Positions 7,453-13,992 of a stretch of DNA of 15,581 nt are shown here, piece after piece. The stretch's first letter is position 1; each line of letters starts with the position of its first letter. Both the position numbers and the translations under genes were made by a program. The notes below the pieces were generated by a model. It did no database searches and was not told where the DNA came from. It was given only the letters and a program-made list of their open reading frames with translations. This DNA is from CAYXVF01 sp964468125 (lineage in GTDB: Bacteria > Myxococcota > XYA12-FULL-58-9 > CAYXVF01), in contig CAYXVF010000126.1 of assembly GCA_964468125.1 (NCBI GenBank), forward strand, positions 1-15,581, written 5' to 3'.

Positions 7453-8305
7453 GCACGAGCAGTCCGAGCAATGAGAGCCACGCCGGCGCCGCCGTCGCGC
7501 TGCAACCGCCCACGTCACTGCCGGATGCGATCTCTTCAGCGACGAGGTTCTGCTCGACTACACCGGGTGGTTCGCAAAACCCGCAGGCTTGGTTGATCTC
7601 ACTGCTGCAGTAGCCGTTCGGAGCAGCGCTCGGATACTTGAAAACGATGGCGCCAAAGTCGTCGCAGTTGAGCGTGCGCTTCTTGATCTCACCGGTGGCA
7701 GCACTCCCGAACATCGTCGCATTCGGATCGGGGGTGTGCGCGAGGCCGAGCAAGTGGCCAATTTCGTGCACCGCCGTGTTGAGAAGGTCCGTGACTGGAT
7801 TAAGGTTTCGCACCGTGAACTGGTTGTTGGCGGTGTTGAACTCGACGTCCGCGTCGAGGATCTCGCCGCTGACACGGTTGAAGGTCACCGTGGCGAGTGC
7901 CAAGTCCCGATCTTCCCGCCCGGGATAGGGCCAGCTGTCATCGCGAAAGAGCACCAGGTTCTCGTTGTTTTCCGGGGCGATGAAGTTGTAGCCGATTCGA
8001 TCGACGTTCGACCGGATGGGGTTTTCGATCCAGACGAAATCCGTGGTCGCTGAAGCGGGTTGGCAATTGTCCGCCGGAGCGGTGACGAGCGCTTCCCAGA
8101 CCGCGAACGCGTCACGGAGCGCGTCGAATTCGTCCTCGCCGTTGATGTCCGCGGTACCGCCGTCAAAAAATGTGTAGGTCGCCTCACGCTCGAACCAGGT
8201 GAGCGCCGGACCGTCGCTGTCGTCGGTGCGACTGCAGATGTAGGCGTTCGCAATCCCCGGCATGAGCAAGCAGAGGGCGAATGCGACGAGGCGATCAGAA
8301 GTCAC
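7427..8305 (-). CDS. secreted matrixin-like metalloprotease with MYXO-CTERM-like tail
   Basis: Zinc endopeptidase of the matrixin (M10-like) clan, 292 residues. Seen: signal peptide at 1-21 (hydrophobic core, ending IANA), matrixin-like EILDADVEFN, the zinc site HEIGHLLGLAH at 180-190 (His180, Glu181, His184, His190), and a Met-turn ATMFG with Met198. Four further Cys lie near 213-244. The C terminus is GGCSATAAPAW, a hydrophobic stretch, then RRRR, which fits the MYXO-CTERM sorting signal: Cys268 would be modified and the tail removed so that the protein is anchored at the cell surface. The GTG start at 8305 overlaps the upstream gene by 11 bases, implying coupling. No propeptide cysteine switch is obvious. 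Substrate unknown. Confidence 0.88.
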   Translation of the reverse strand: MTSDRLVAFALCLLMPGIANAYICSRTDDSDGPALTWFEREATYTFFDGGTADINGEDEFDALRDAFAVWEALVTAPADNCQPASATTDFVWIENPIRSNVDRIGYNFIAPENNENLVLFRDDSWPYPGREDRDLALATVTFNRVSGEILDADVEFNTANNQFTVRNLNPVTDLLNTAVHEIGHLLGLAHTPDPNATMFGSAATGEIKKRTLNCDDFGAIVFKYPSAAPNGYCSSEINQACGFCEPPGVVEQNLVAEEIASGSDVGGCSATAAPAWLSLLGLLVLTRRRRAF

Positions 8306-8810
8306 GCGTCACTTCACGCACGCGCGCTTCGAGCGCGTCGAGCGCCGGAAGGCCGTCGTCGACGAGTGGAGAAGGGACGAGGTCGCCGCGCACGCGGGAT
8401 ACGCCTCCTACCTCGACCACGCGACAGACGCCGTTGCTGCCACCGCGAAGACGGTAAGACTCACTCCGGGGGTCCCAGACCAGGAAGACTGCCAGTCGCT
8501 CGCCGGGACGGAGGGTGACCTGGCCGCTGACGCGCTGGCCGATGTCGCCCACCGCGCCGCCCAAGGTCGTGATCTCTATCCGGTCGTTGGCCTCACCGAC
8601 CCAGAGCGCCTCTACCCGGGCCTCGTGGCGGGTGAGAATCCGCCCCTCTTGCCATTCTCCGGCGCTCTGCTCGACCCGGACCACGGCGACGAGTCGAGAG
8701 CTCGTGATTAGCTCTTCGAGGGTTAGGTTGCGCGAGGGGAGGGCAAACGCGCTCGTAGGCAGCATGAACACCGCTGCGAGTACAGTTGCCAAGAATCGTT
8801 TGATTGACAT
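8295..8810 (-). CDS. secreted protein of unknown function, encoded with the matrixin-like protease
   Basis: A 171-residue exported protein. It begins MSIKRF followed by a hydrophobic stretch and a cleavage-type site (PTSAFA), a clear signal peptide. The mature part has alternating beta-type segments: SSRLVAVVRVEQS, RHEARVEALWVG, DRIEITTLGG, then VSGQVTLRPGERLAVFLVW and YRLRGGSNGVCRV. I recognise no catalytic motif. Its end overlaps the protease start by 11 bases, so the two are made together; it could be an inhibitor, chaperone or partner of the protease, but nothing proves this. The ATG at 8810 gives a classic signal peptide; an in-frame GTG at 8828 would add six residues. Confidence 0.75.
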   Translation of the reverse strand: MSIKRFLATVLAAVFMLPTSAFALPSRNLTLEELITSSRLVAVVRVEQSAGEWQEGRILTRHEARVEALWVGEANDRIEITTLGGAVGDIGQRVSGQVTLRPGERLAVFLVWDPRSESYRLRGGSNGVCRVVEVGGVSRVRGDLVPSPLVDDGLPALDALEARVREVTRDF

Positions 8811-8879
8811 CGTCGCGCGCTGCCTCACCTTCGTTGGGCCCCAAAACTCTAGACACGCATCGCCGGGGCAGCAAACAAA

Positions 8880-10034
8880 TCAGCCTCGAGTCTTCACCGC
8901 CTCGAAGGCTCCGCGCAGGTCATCGAGAAGATCGTCACAGTCTTCGATGCCCACCGATAGACGGATCAAACCGTCATCGATTCCAAGCTTCGCTCGATTT
9001 TTTGGCGGCACCGAAGCATGGGTCATGATCGCCGGGTGTTCGATCAGCGATTCGACGCCGCCGAGGGATTCGGCGAGAGCGAACAGTTTCGTGTTTTCGA
9101 GGAAAGTACGTGCGGCCGGGAGGCCTCCCTCGATCACGAAGGAGATCATGCCTCCGAAGCCCGTCATTTGTCGGGCCGCGAGCGCGTGTTGCGGGTGCGA
9201 GGGGTCGCCCGGGTAGATGAGCTTCGCCACCTGCTCTTGCTCGGCTAGAAACGCCGCCACCCGCCGTCCATTGGCGTCGTGCGCACGCATGCGCACCGGC
9301 AGGGTCTTTGTGCCGCGCAGAACCAACCACGCATCCCAGGGACCAGGCACCGCACCGATCGAGTTCTGCAGGAACTTCAGGCGCTCCTGTGTTTCGTCGT
9401 CGTTTGTACCCACGAAGCCGCCGACCACGTCCGAGTGGCCGTTCAGGAACTTCGTCGTCGAGTGGAGGACGAGGTCCGCACCGAGCTTGAGCGGTCGTTG
9501 GAAGACCGGGGTCGAAAACGTATTGTCGCAAACCACGGTGATGCCCGTGTCGCGTGCGATCTCCGCGCACGCCGCGATGTCGATGATCTTCAGGAGCGGG
9601 TTGGTCGGGGTCTCGATCCACAGCGCGCGCGTGTTCGGTCGAATCGCCGCCCGAAGCGCGTCGAGGTCCGTGAGATCGACGAAGGAGAAATCGATGCCGT
9701 TGTGGCGAATGACCTTGTCGAACAGACGGAAGGTTCCGCCATAGACGTCATCCGCACAGATCACGTGGTCGCCGCTCTTGAACAGATGCAGCACAGTGGT
9801 CGATGCGGCGCAACCGCTGGCGAAGGCGACCCCGTGTTTGGCCCCTTCGAGCGCGGCGAGATTGTCCTCGAGGGCAAAACGCGTGGGATTGTGGGTGCGG
9901 CTGTACTCGAAGCCCTTGTGCACGCCCGGGCTTTCTTGGACGTAGGTGGATGTCTGGTAGACCGGGGTCATGATAGCGCCGGTGCTCGGATCCGGCTCCT
10001 GGCCCGCGTGAATCGCGATGGTGTCGATCTTCAT
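8880..10034 (-). CDS. cystathionine gamma-synthase / gamma-lyase family PLP enzyme
   Basis: PLP-dependent enzyme of the Cys/Met metabolism family, 384 residues, the usual length. It either joins an activated homoserine to cysteine (cystathionine gamma-synthase, methionine synthesis) or splits cystathionine to cysteine (gamma-lyase). Seen: TIAIHAGQEPDPSTGAI at the N terminus, TPVYQTSTYVQ, YSRTHNPTR, FASGCAAS, DDVYGGT, the ETPTNP motif, CDNTFSTP, the PLP lysine Lys195 in STTKFLNGHSD, and LIRLSVGIED near the end. The ATG at 10034 is preferred, with GGAG just before it, over a TTG at 10070 that adds 12 unrelated residues. Synthase and lyase cannot be separated reliably by eye, so no symbol is given. 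A 79-residue gene lies 39 bases upstream on the same strand. Confidence 0.92.
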   Translation of the reverse strand: MKIDTIAIHAGQEPDPSTGAIMTPVYQTSTYVQESPGVHKGFEYSRTHNPTRFALEDNLAALEGAKHGVAFASGCAASTTVLHLFKSGDHVICADDVYGGTFRLFDKVIRHNGIDFSFVDLTDLDALRAAIRPNTRALWIETPTNPLLKIIDIAACAEIARDTGITVVCDNTFSTPVFQRPLKLGADLVLHSTTKFLNGHSDVVGGFVGTNDDETQERLKFLQNSIGAVPGPWDAWLVLRGTKTLPVRMRAHDANGRRVAAFLAEQEQVAKLIYPGDPSHPQHALAARQMTGFGGMISFVIEGGLPAARTFLENTKLFALAESLGGVESLIEHPAIMTHASVPPKNRAKLGIDDGLIRLSVGIEDCDDLLDDLRGAFEAVKTRG

Positions 10035-10073
10035 GGGCTCCAAGTAGTCCCTCCGGACCCAAGGACGCAACCC

Positions 10074-10313
10074 TCAGGAGAGGTTCGGCCGCCACCCCGC
10101 TCCCAATACGGAGCGCTGGCGACGGACCGGGTCCGCTTCGACCTTCACCGCTTCCGCCCACACCTCCTTCGGGGAGAGGGCATCGGTCGCCGCGGCCTGG
10201 CGAATCAGCCGATGCACGTCGCGCTCGCACCGGGCAAAGTCCCGCGCTTCGAGAACATCCAACATTTCCAGGAGCTTCCGGGCGGCCCGGCCCACCTTTT
10301 CTCGCTGATTCAT
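10074..10313 (-). CDS. small hypothetical protein upstream of the PLP enzyme
   Basis: A 79-residue, charged, mainly helical protein starting MNQREKVGRAARKLLEMLDV, with a GAGAG sequence about 9 bases before its ATG. It lies just upstream of the cystathionine enzyme on the same strand and diverges from the aldehyde dehydrogenase, with 53 bases between the two starts for both promoters. No family, Cys cluster, signal peptide or membrane segment is seen. Composition and spacing favour a real gene, but it could be chance. Confidence 0.5.
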   Translation of the reverse strand: MNQREKVGRAARKLLEMLDVLEARDFARCERDVHRLIRQAAATDALSPKEVWAEAVKVEADPVRRQRSVLGAGWRPNLS

Positions 10314-10366
10314 GCCATTGATCTCTCGGCAACGGGAGCGTTAAGCGTCAGGCTCGGAGGTGAGTC

Positions 10367-11743
10367 ATGACTACACCGGAGTACGCCTCTCTCGTAGGGA
10401 GCCTAAGAAGTAGCTGGAATCGCGGCAAGACCCGCGACCTCTCCTGGCGCCGAAGCCAGCTCCAGGCGCTGGTGCGCATGTGTCGCGAGAATGAAGACGC
10501 CTTGGCCCGTGCGATTTTCGAAGATCTTCGCAAGCCGAGGCAAGAAGCGATCGTCACAGACATCCAGGTCGTCGCCGGTGAAGCGGAGCACGCGCTGCGA
10601 CACCTCGCGGATTGGGTCAAACCGGTCCGGGTGACGCCTGCGCTCGCCCTGCAGCCCGCGAGCGCCGAGTTCGTTTATCAGCCCTACGGCGTCGCACTCA
10701 TCATCGGTCCCTGGAATTTCCCCGTGCAGCTCGTTCTGCAGCCGCTGGCCGCGGCGATTGCGGCGGGCAATTGCGTCGTTCTCAAGCCCTCCGAGCTCGC
10801 TCCGGCGACGGCTGGACTCATTGCGAAGCTCGTACCCGAATACCTCGACTCCGAGTGCATCGCGGTGGTCGAGGGAGGCGTGCCGGAGACGACCGCGCTA
10901 CTCGAGCAACGCTTCGACAAGATCTTCTACACGGGAAACGGAAAGGTGGGACGCATCATCATGGCTGCGGCCGCTCGGCACCTCACCCCCGTGAGCCTCG
11001 AGCTCGGCGGGAAGAGTCCGGCGGTCGTCGACGGGACACTCGACGTGGAGCTCGCGGCCAAGCGGATCGCCTGGGGACGTTTCATCAACTCTGGGCAGGC
11101 CTGCGTGGCGCCGGACTATCTCTTGGTGAAGCGTGGGCACAAGGACGCGCTCATCTCAGCGCTGAAAAGAGCGGTCACTGAGTTCTATGGGCAGGACCCG
11201 CAGCAGAGTCCGGACCTCGGTCGCATCATCAACAAACGTCACTTCGAGCGCCTGAGTGGTCTCTTGGAAGGGCAGCCGATCGCTTTCGGAGGTCAGACCG
11301 ACCCTTCGGAGAACTACATGGCTCCGACGGTCCTCGACGAGCCTTCGCCGGAGGCGCCGGTGATGCAGGAGGAGATCTTCGGGCCGATTCTGCCGGTGCT
11401 GTGCTACGACACCCTCGACGACGCGATCGCCTTCATCAATGAGCGCGACAAACCGCTCGCCCTCTACGTGTACAGCAAGAAACGCGCGGTGCAGCGGGAG
11501 GTCCTGACGCGGACGAGCTCCGGCGGGGCTGTGATCAACGATTCGGTGGTGCATGTAGGAAGTCTCGATCTTCCCTTTGGCGGCGTCGGAGAGAGCGGTA
11601 TGGGGGCCTATCACGGGGTCTTTGGCTTCGAGGCCTTCGGCTATCGCCGCGCGGTCATGAACCGGGCCACCTTCGTCGACCCGCCGCTGCGCTATCCTCC
11701 CTATTCGGAGAACAAGACCAAGTGGATCAAGCGCTTGCTCTAG
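10367..11743 (+). CDS. aldehyde dehydrogenase, class-3 type
   Basis: NAD(P)-dependent enzyme oxidising aldehydes to carboxylic acids. At 458 residues it is shorter than most ALDHs and matches the ALDH3 (fatty or aromatic aldehyde) group. Seen: GVALIIGPWNFP with Asn117, VVLKPSE, FYTGNGKVGR (nucleotide site), LELGGKSP with general base Glu212, FINSGQACVAPDY with catalytic Cys246, EEIFGPILPV, LPFGGVGESGMG, and the ALDH3-like end YPPYSENKTKWIKRLL. GGAGG sits 6 bases before the ATG, the strongest ribosome-binding site in the window. It stands alone, transcribed away from the Cys/Met-type gene group. Natural substrate unknown. Confidence 0.94.
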   Translation: MTTPEYASLVGSLRSSWNRGKTRDLSWRRSQLQALVRMCRENEDALARAIFEDLRKPRQEAIVTDIQVVAGEAEHALRHLADWVKPVRVTPALALQPASAEFVYQPYGVALIIGPWNFPVQLVLQPLAAAIAAGNCVVLKPSELAPATAGLIAKLVPEYLDSECIAVVEGGVPETTALLEQRFDKIFYTGNGKVGRIIMAAAARHLTPVSLELGGKSPAVVDGTLDVELAAKRIAWGRFINSGQACVAPDYLLVKRGHKDALISALKRAVTEFYGQDPQQSPDLGRIINKRHFERLSGLLEGQPIAFGGQTDPSENYMAPTVLDEPSPEAPVMQEEIFGPILPVLCYDTLDDAIAFINERDKPLALYVYSKKRAVQREVLTRTSSGGAVINDSVVHVGSLDLPFGGVGESGMGAYHGVFGFEAFGYRRAVMNRATFVDPPLRYPPYSENKTKWIKRLL

Positions 11744-12097
11744 CTGAGGTGTGTCGGGTTCTTCCCTGGCGTCGCGCCCGCATGTGCACCCAGTTGAGTG
11801 CAGTGCAGCACGGCACAGCCCTCCTCGGCAGGTATAGCGTGGCCTGAGCCCAGTCGAAGGAGGTTGCGCTACGCGCGAGTACATCAGCTCGAAGATCAGC
11901 GTCGTTAGCATGAATCCAATCCGGCTGCGCCAAACAATGTCAGCCCCTCGTGCAGTATTCACCTCCGTCGAGAAGTCGGTACGCTTCGCACGAAGAGCAA
12001 GGTTCGCGAGGGCGCTGTCTCAAGCGATGCAAGGCCTCTCCATTCGCATCGCAAAGGGGTTGAATCGCCTGCTTGTCATCGCCGGCTCCGCTGAGAT
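11744..12097. other. 354 bases without a supported gene
   Basis: Runs from the end of the aldehyde dehydrogenase to the left end of the IS21 remnant. Short frames exist on both strands (for example minus-strand segments MLTTLIFELMYSRVAQPP and SALANLALRAKRTDF), but they change frame and meet stops, so this looks like decayed sequence. GC is lower than in the genes to the left. No RNA gene or terminator hairpin was recognised. This is where the stable chromosomal block gives way to accessory DNA. Confidence 0.5.
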
Positions 12098-12128
12098 CCA
12101 CTTCCACCGAAACCACCGGGATCCAGTG
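12098..12128 (+). repeat. left inverted end of the IS21 remnant
   Basis: The 31 bases begin CCACTTCCACCGAAACCACC and read inward. They match the reverse complement of 13297-13327 at 25 of 31 positions, with an unbroken shared core CACCGGGATCC. It lies just beyond the istB fragment, as expected for the 3' end of the element. Confidence 0.65.
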
Positions 12129-12135
12129 ATCCGGC

Positions 12136-12528
12136 CGGCCAATCCTTGAACGGTCGATTGGTGGTGGTCATGGTCGAGCGCCGGTAGTCGTAGCGTTCGG
12201 AGATGATCTGAAAGGCGAGCTTCGCTTGTGCCGCGTCCATAGCGAGCACGGCAAAGTCATCGATCATGAGCAGGTCGGCCTTGACGTACTTACGTGCAAC
12301 GCGCTCAAAAGCTCCATGAAGCTCGGCGCCGTGCAGTTCGTTGAGCATCTTCGGTGCCGACACCACCACGCTTCGCCGGGAGAAAACTCCAGGCTCAAAT
12401 ACGCCCGACGTGCCTGCCGAGGGCGAAGCTTTCGCAGCCGGTCGCGCACGATGACTGAGGCCTTCGATGAAGGACAAACGCAACACTTCGGCGGTGCGGT
12501 CGTCTCGAGACTCGCGTTTACCGGTCAC
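12136..12528 (-). pseudogene. fused istA-istB remnant of IS21
   Basis: Three pieces of an IS21 operon in order. (1) From the GTG at 12528: EVLRLSFIEGLSHRA, the start of the IstA helix-turn-helix region. (2) After a frame change, 12449-12369: RDRLRKLRPRQARRAYLSLE then FSPGEA, the linker just before the IstA DDE domain, normally followed by a VDWG-type motif that is missing here. (3) After another jump, 12366-12136: SAPKMLNELHGAELHGAFER, Walker B-type LLMIDDFAVL, then ISERYDYRRSTMTTTNRPFK, the middle of IstB. The IstA catalytic domain, the IstB Walker A region and the IstB C terminus are all absent. The GTG overlaps the stop of the 95-residue ORF upstream (GTGA). Confidence 0.8.
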
Positions 12529-12812
12529 ACATCCCTCGCGGTTCGTATCGAATCGACAAAGCGAACGCTAAGGAGGTCGTTCCGGAGCACGGCCGTAATA
12601 TCTCCCCAACACTCGAACCACGCGACCGTGCCCGAGTCCGCAGACAAGACAAGCTCGACCGGGTGCCCGCTCCAGTGCGCCATGGGAGAGAGCCAACGTC
12701 GAAGCGAGCACGGGCTCGGAAGGCGAAGAAGCTGCCCGCTCAATCGAAGCTGCGTGCACGTGCTTCCGGGCAACTCGTGCAGCTCGAGTTTGAAGCTCCT
12801 TCGTTCCTTCAT
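12525..12812 (-). CDS. 95-residue protein of unknown function inside the IS21 remnant
   Basis: Starts MKERRSFKLELHELPGSTC and ends FVDSIRTARDV. It has an apparent beta/alpha pattern (FKLELHELP, CTQLRLSG, a helix around SPCSLRRWLSPMAHWSG, then VELVLSADSG, AWFECWGDI, LLSVRF). GAGGAG lies 7 bases before the ATG, a strong ribosome-binding site, and the frame is intact amid decayed neighbours. Its TGA overlaps the GTG of the istA remnant, so it was probably translated together with istA as an accessory ORF of the element. The same frame stays open upstream to 13229, but that part reads as noise. No known family was recognised. Confidence 0.6.
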   Translation of the reverse strand: MKERRSFKLELHELPGSTCTQLRLSGQLLRLPSPCSLRRWLSPMAHWSGHPVELVLSADSGTVAWFECWGDITAVLRNDLLSVRFVDSIRTARDV

Positions 12813-13296
12813 GCTCAGGCTCCTCAGTGGCAGCGGATGAGGATAGCTCTGAAGCAAAAGCAATTTTTTTGGAACTATGATCCCCCACGAAAGTGCAACG
12901 ACGCTCGAGGCGGCGGCGACGCTCACGGTCTCGATGGTCCTCGCGCCCCTCGAGTGAGCGCCGGTATCGGCGCCGGGCTCGTCGTTTACTGAGTCGGCGA
13001 GACTCGGCAGCGCATGCGGCCCCGCACTAGCGATGACCAAGAAAGCATTGGGGGTGAATCCAGAAGACCGCCGAACACCGCGCGCAATGTAGCTCCCAAA
13101 GCTGCATGCTCCTCGAGCGAGGCGGGAAACTGGACGCCGATGTACGCCTCGAACATGATGGCGGCATCTCGTGGTCGTGAAACCACGTTCATGTCCGTGG
13201 GGATCGCGGCCGATTACCGCGATCCCCACCTCGCCATCGAATGCTCCAGGTCAGGGCGCGCTCACGCCACAATTCGGCGGCAAAACAGTCAGATGG
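12813..13296. other. non-genic interior of the IS21 remnant with coding-like debris
   Basis: No intact gene seen. On the minus strand at about 13080-13170 a short frame uses almost only G or C at third positions and reads AAIMFEAYIGVQFPASLEEH, so it is probably a fragment of a lost gene, unidentified. A T-rich run (GCAATTTTTTT, near 12860-12870) and a perfect hairpin at 13197-13229 also lie here. The long frames on both strands disagree with each other and are not convincing proteins. Confidence 0.45.
13197..13229. repeat. perfect 13-bp hairpin
   Basis: GTGGGGATCGCGG (13197-13209), loop CCGATTA, CCGCGATCCCCAC (13217-13229). There is no mismatch and no T run after it, so it does not look like a standard intrinsic terminator. 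It may be a REP-like element or part of the mobile element's end. A smaller hairpin (GTGGT/ACCAC) sits at 13171-13186. Confidence 0.75.
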
Positions 13297-13327
13297 AACC
13301 GGATCCCGGTGATTTCGGTGACAATGG
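13297..13327 (-). repeat. right inverted end of the IS21 remnant
   Basis: The reverse complement begins CCATTGTCACCGAAATCACC and pairs with 12098-12128. Immediately beyond it, at about 13330, recognisable sulfite-reductase coding sequence begins, which supports this being the true element boundary. Confidence 0.65.
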
Positions 13328-13329
13328 TA

Positions 13330-13626
13330 GCCGATCTCGGCGCCGACGCCTTCGCAGAACGGGTCGAGTAGGAGTGGATGCGGCTCCAGGACCGCGAGGC
13401 TTTCGCGCTGCCACGCGAGGAGCTCGACCGCATCGCCGCCTACTTCGCTGCGCCTGCCTACGAGACGCTCCCCCGGAGGCGCCGGCGGTCGAGATGAAGC
13501 TGCATTCGGACCCCGCGTTTCGCGCCAGGCTGGAGCAAAACGTGAAGCCGCACAGAGTCGCGGGCTATGCCGCGGTCGACGTGATGGCGAAGCCTGTCGG
13601 GGGGATCCCTGGGGATATGAGCGATC
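13330..13626 (+). pseudogene. fragment of a nitrite/sulfite reductase hemoprotein gene (cysI type)
   Basis: Two frames together resemble the middle of CysI-type sulfite reductase beta subunits as I recall them. Frame 1: LGADAFAERVE, an in-frame TAG at 13369, then EWMRLQDREAFALPREELDR and AAPAYETLP. Frame 2, after a shift near 13470-13490: DPAFRARLEQNVKPHRVAGY then AAVDVMAKPVGGIPGD. In Pseudomonas-type CysI the same order occurs (FAERVEAEW, a PAYE motif, then PHxxPGY and PPGD). About 95 residues of some 550 survive. An ATGA start/stop overlap at 13494 is probably accidental. The fragment begins where the IS21 end stops, so the element probably once inserted into this gene or its break point. 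It is dead. Confidence 0.65.
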
Positions 13627-13809
13627 CAGCAGGCCGGCCTATCAGCGGGTTTGTCCAGGTCAAAGTGCGACCGTTTTAGGGGGGCTGGTCAATCCTACGG
13701 ACTGCTCGTTCGCTTTCAGTTGCTCCCCACACCACCTCGCGGTCACGCAGTTACTTTCAGCTACGGAGTCATGGCTTCCTCCGACACGGACTTTCACCGT
13801 GCAGCTAGG

Positions 13810-13851
13810 GCGCCCTCCCGGGCGCACGGTTCCTGGCCGCAGGCCAGGAAC
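13810..13851. repeat. two adjacent hairpins upstream of the vapBC unit
   Basis: First: GCGCCC/GGGCGC with loop TCCC (13810-13825). Second: GTTCCTGGCC, loop GCA, GGCCAGGAAC (13829-13851), a perfect 10-bp stem. No T run follows. The second stem is followed 14 bases later by CCATTAGGCG, the same layout as the hairpin at 14735-14755. Confidence 0.7.
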
Positions 13852-13865
13852 CCAGCGCGGAAGAT

Positions 13866-13875
13866 CCATTAGGCG
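13866..13875 (+). repeat. direct repeat copy 1 (CCATTAGGCG) flanking vapBC
   Basis: Exact 10-base match to 14771-14780, 905 bases apart, same orientation, each placed 14-15 bases after a strong GC hairpin. A candidate cassette boundary. Confidence 0.55.
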
Positions 13876-13954
13876 TACGCGATCTGTAACCTGTCAACCG
13901 TCAGCAATCTGTTCCCGATCTCCCGCCCCCCGAACCCAGCGGAGTAGAAGGCGG

Positions 13955-13992
13955 TTGCGGATGTGTGAGGTGATGTGTAAGTTCTTACACAT
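13955..13992 (+). promoter_or_regulatory. vapBC promoter and palindromic operator
   Basis: ATGTGTAAG (13973-13981), TT, CTTACACAT (13984-13992) form a perfect 9-base inverted repeat that reaches into the vapB ATG, a typical place for self-repression by VapB-VapC. TTGCGG (13955-13960) and TAAGTT (13978-13983), 17 bases apart, are a possible -35 and -10 that would start the transcript about at the ATG, giving a leaderless message. This fits the lack of a well-placed ribosome-binding site. The palindrome is certain; the promoter is inferred. Confidence 0.65.

Larger units (their letters stand above)
12098..13327 (-). mobile_element. collapsed IS21-family element
   Basis: About 1.23 kb bounded by inverted 31-base ends (12098-12128 and 13297-13327, 25 of 31 matching). 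Inside, in minus-strand order, are coding-like debris, an intact 95-residue ORF, then fragments of istA (transposase) and istB (helper ATPase) joined after large internal losses. A complete IS21 element is about 2-2.5 kb, so more than half of the istAB part is gone. It cannot move by itself; whether the ends could be used by a complete relative is unknown. The IS21 assignment rests on the IstA and IstB motifs; the end positions rest on the inverted repeat. Confidence 0.7.
13627..13954. other. non-coding stretch before vapBC, with hairpins
   Basis: After the sulfite-reductase fragment fades, no gene is seen up to the vapB promoter. A plus-strand frame here (YGLLVRFQLLPTPPRGHAV, MASSDTDFHRAARAPSRAH) has the feel of sequence next to a repeated mobile element, but I cannot name it. 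It holds the hairpins at 13810-13851 and the first CCATTAGGCG copy. GAACCCAGCG occurs twice, at 13848 and 13932. Confidence 0.4.

Noticed and set aside
9279..10370. 363-codon plus-strand frame opposite the PLP enzyme
   Set aside because: It is a shadow of the cystathionine synthase/lyase frame; its translation is Arg/Val/Asp-rich without motifs, while the minus strand has complete family motifs.
12076..12528. Functional IstB-like ATPase
   Set aside because: Walker A and the C terminus are missing and the N-terminal part is istA in two frames; it is a fused relic.
12525..13229. 234-residue version of the minus-strand ORF in the IS21 remnant
   Set aside because: The strong GAGGAG site and protein-like sequence begin at the ATG at 12812; residues before it read as noise.
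12090..13335. Target-site duplication next to the IS21 ends
   Set aside because: GATC occurs outside both ends, but at different distances, and is too short to count as a duplication.
13014..13679. One 221-residue plus-strand protein
   Set aside because: Only its last third matches a family (sulfite reductase) and the first part crosses the IS21 end; it is a chance join of unrelated frames.
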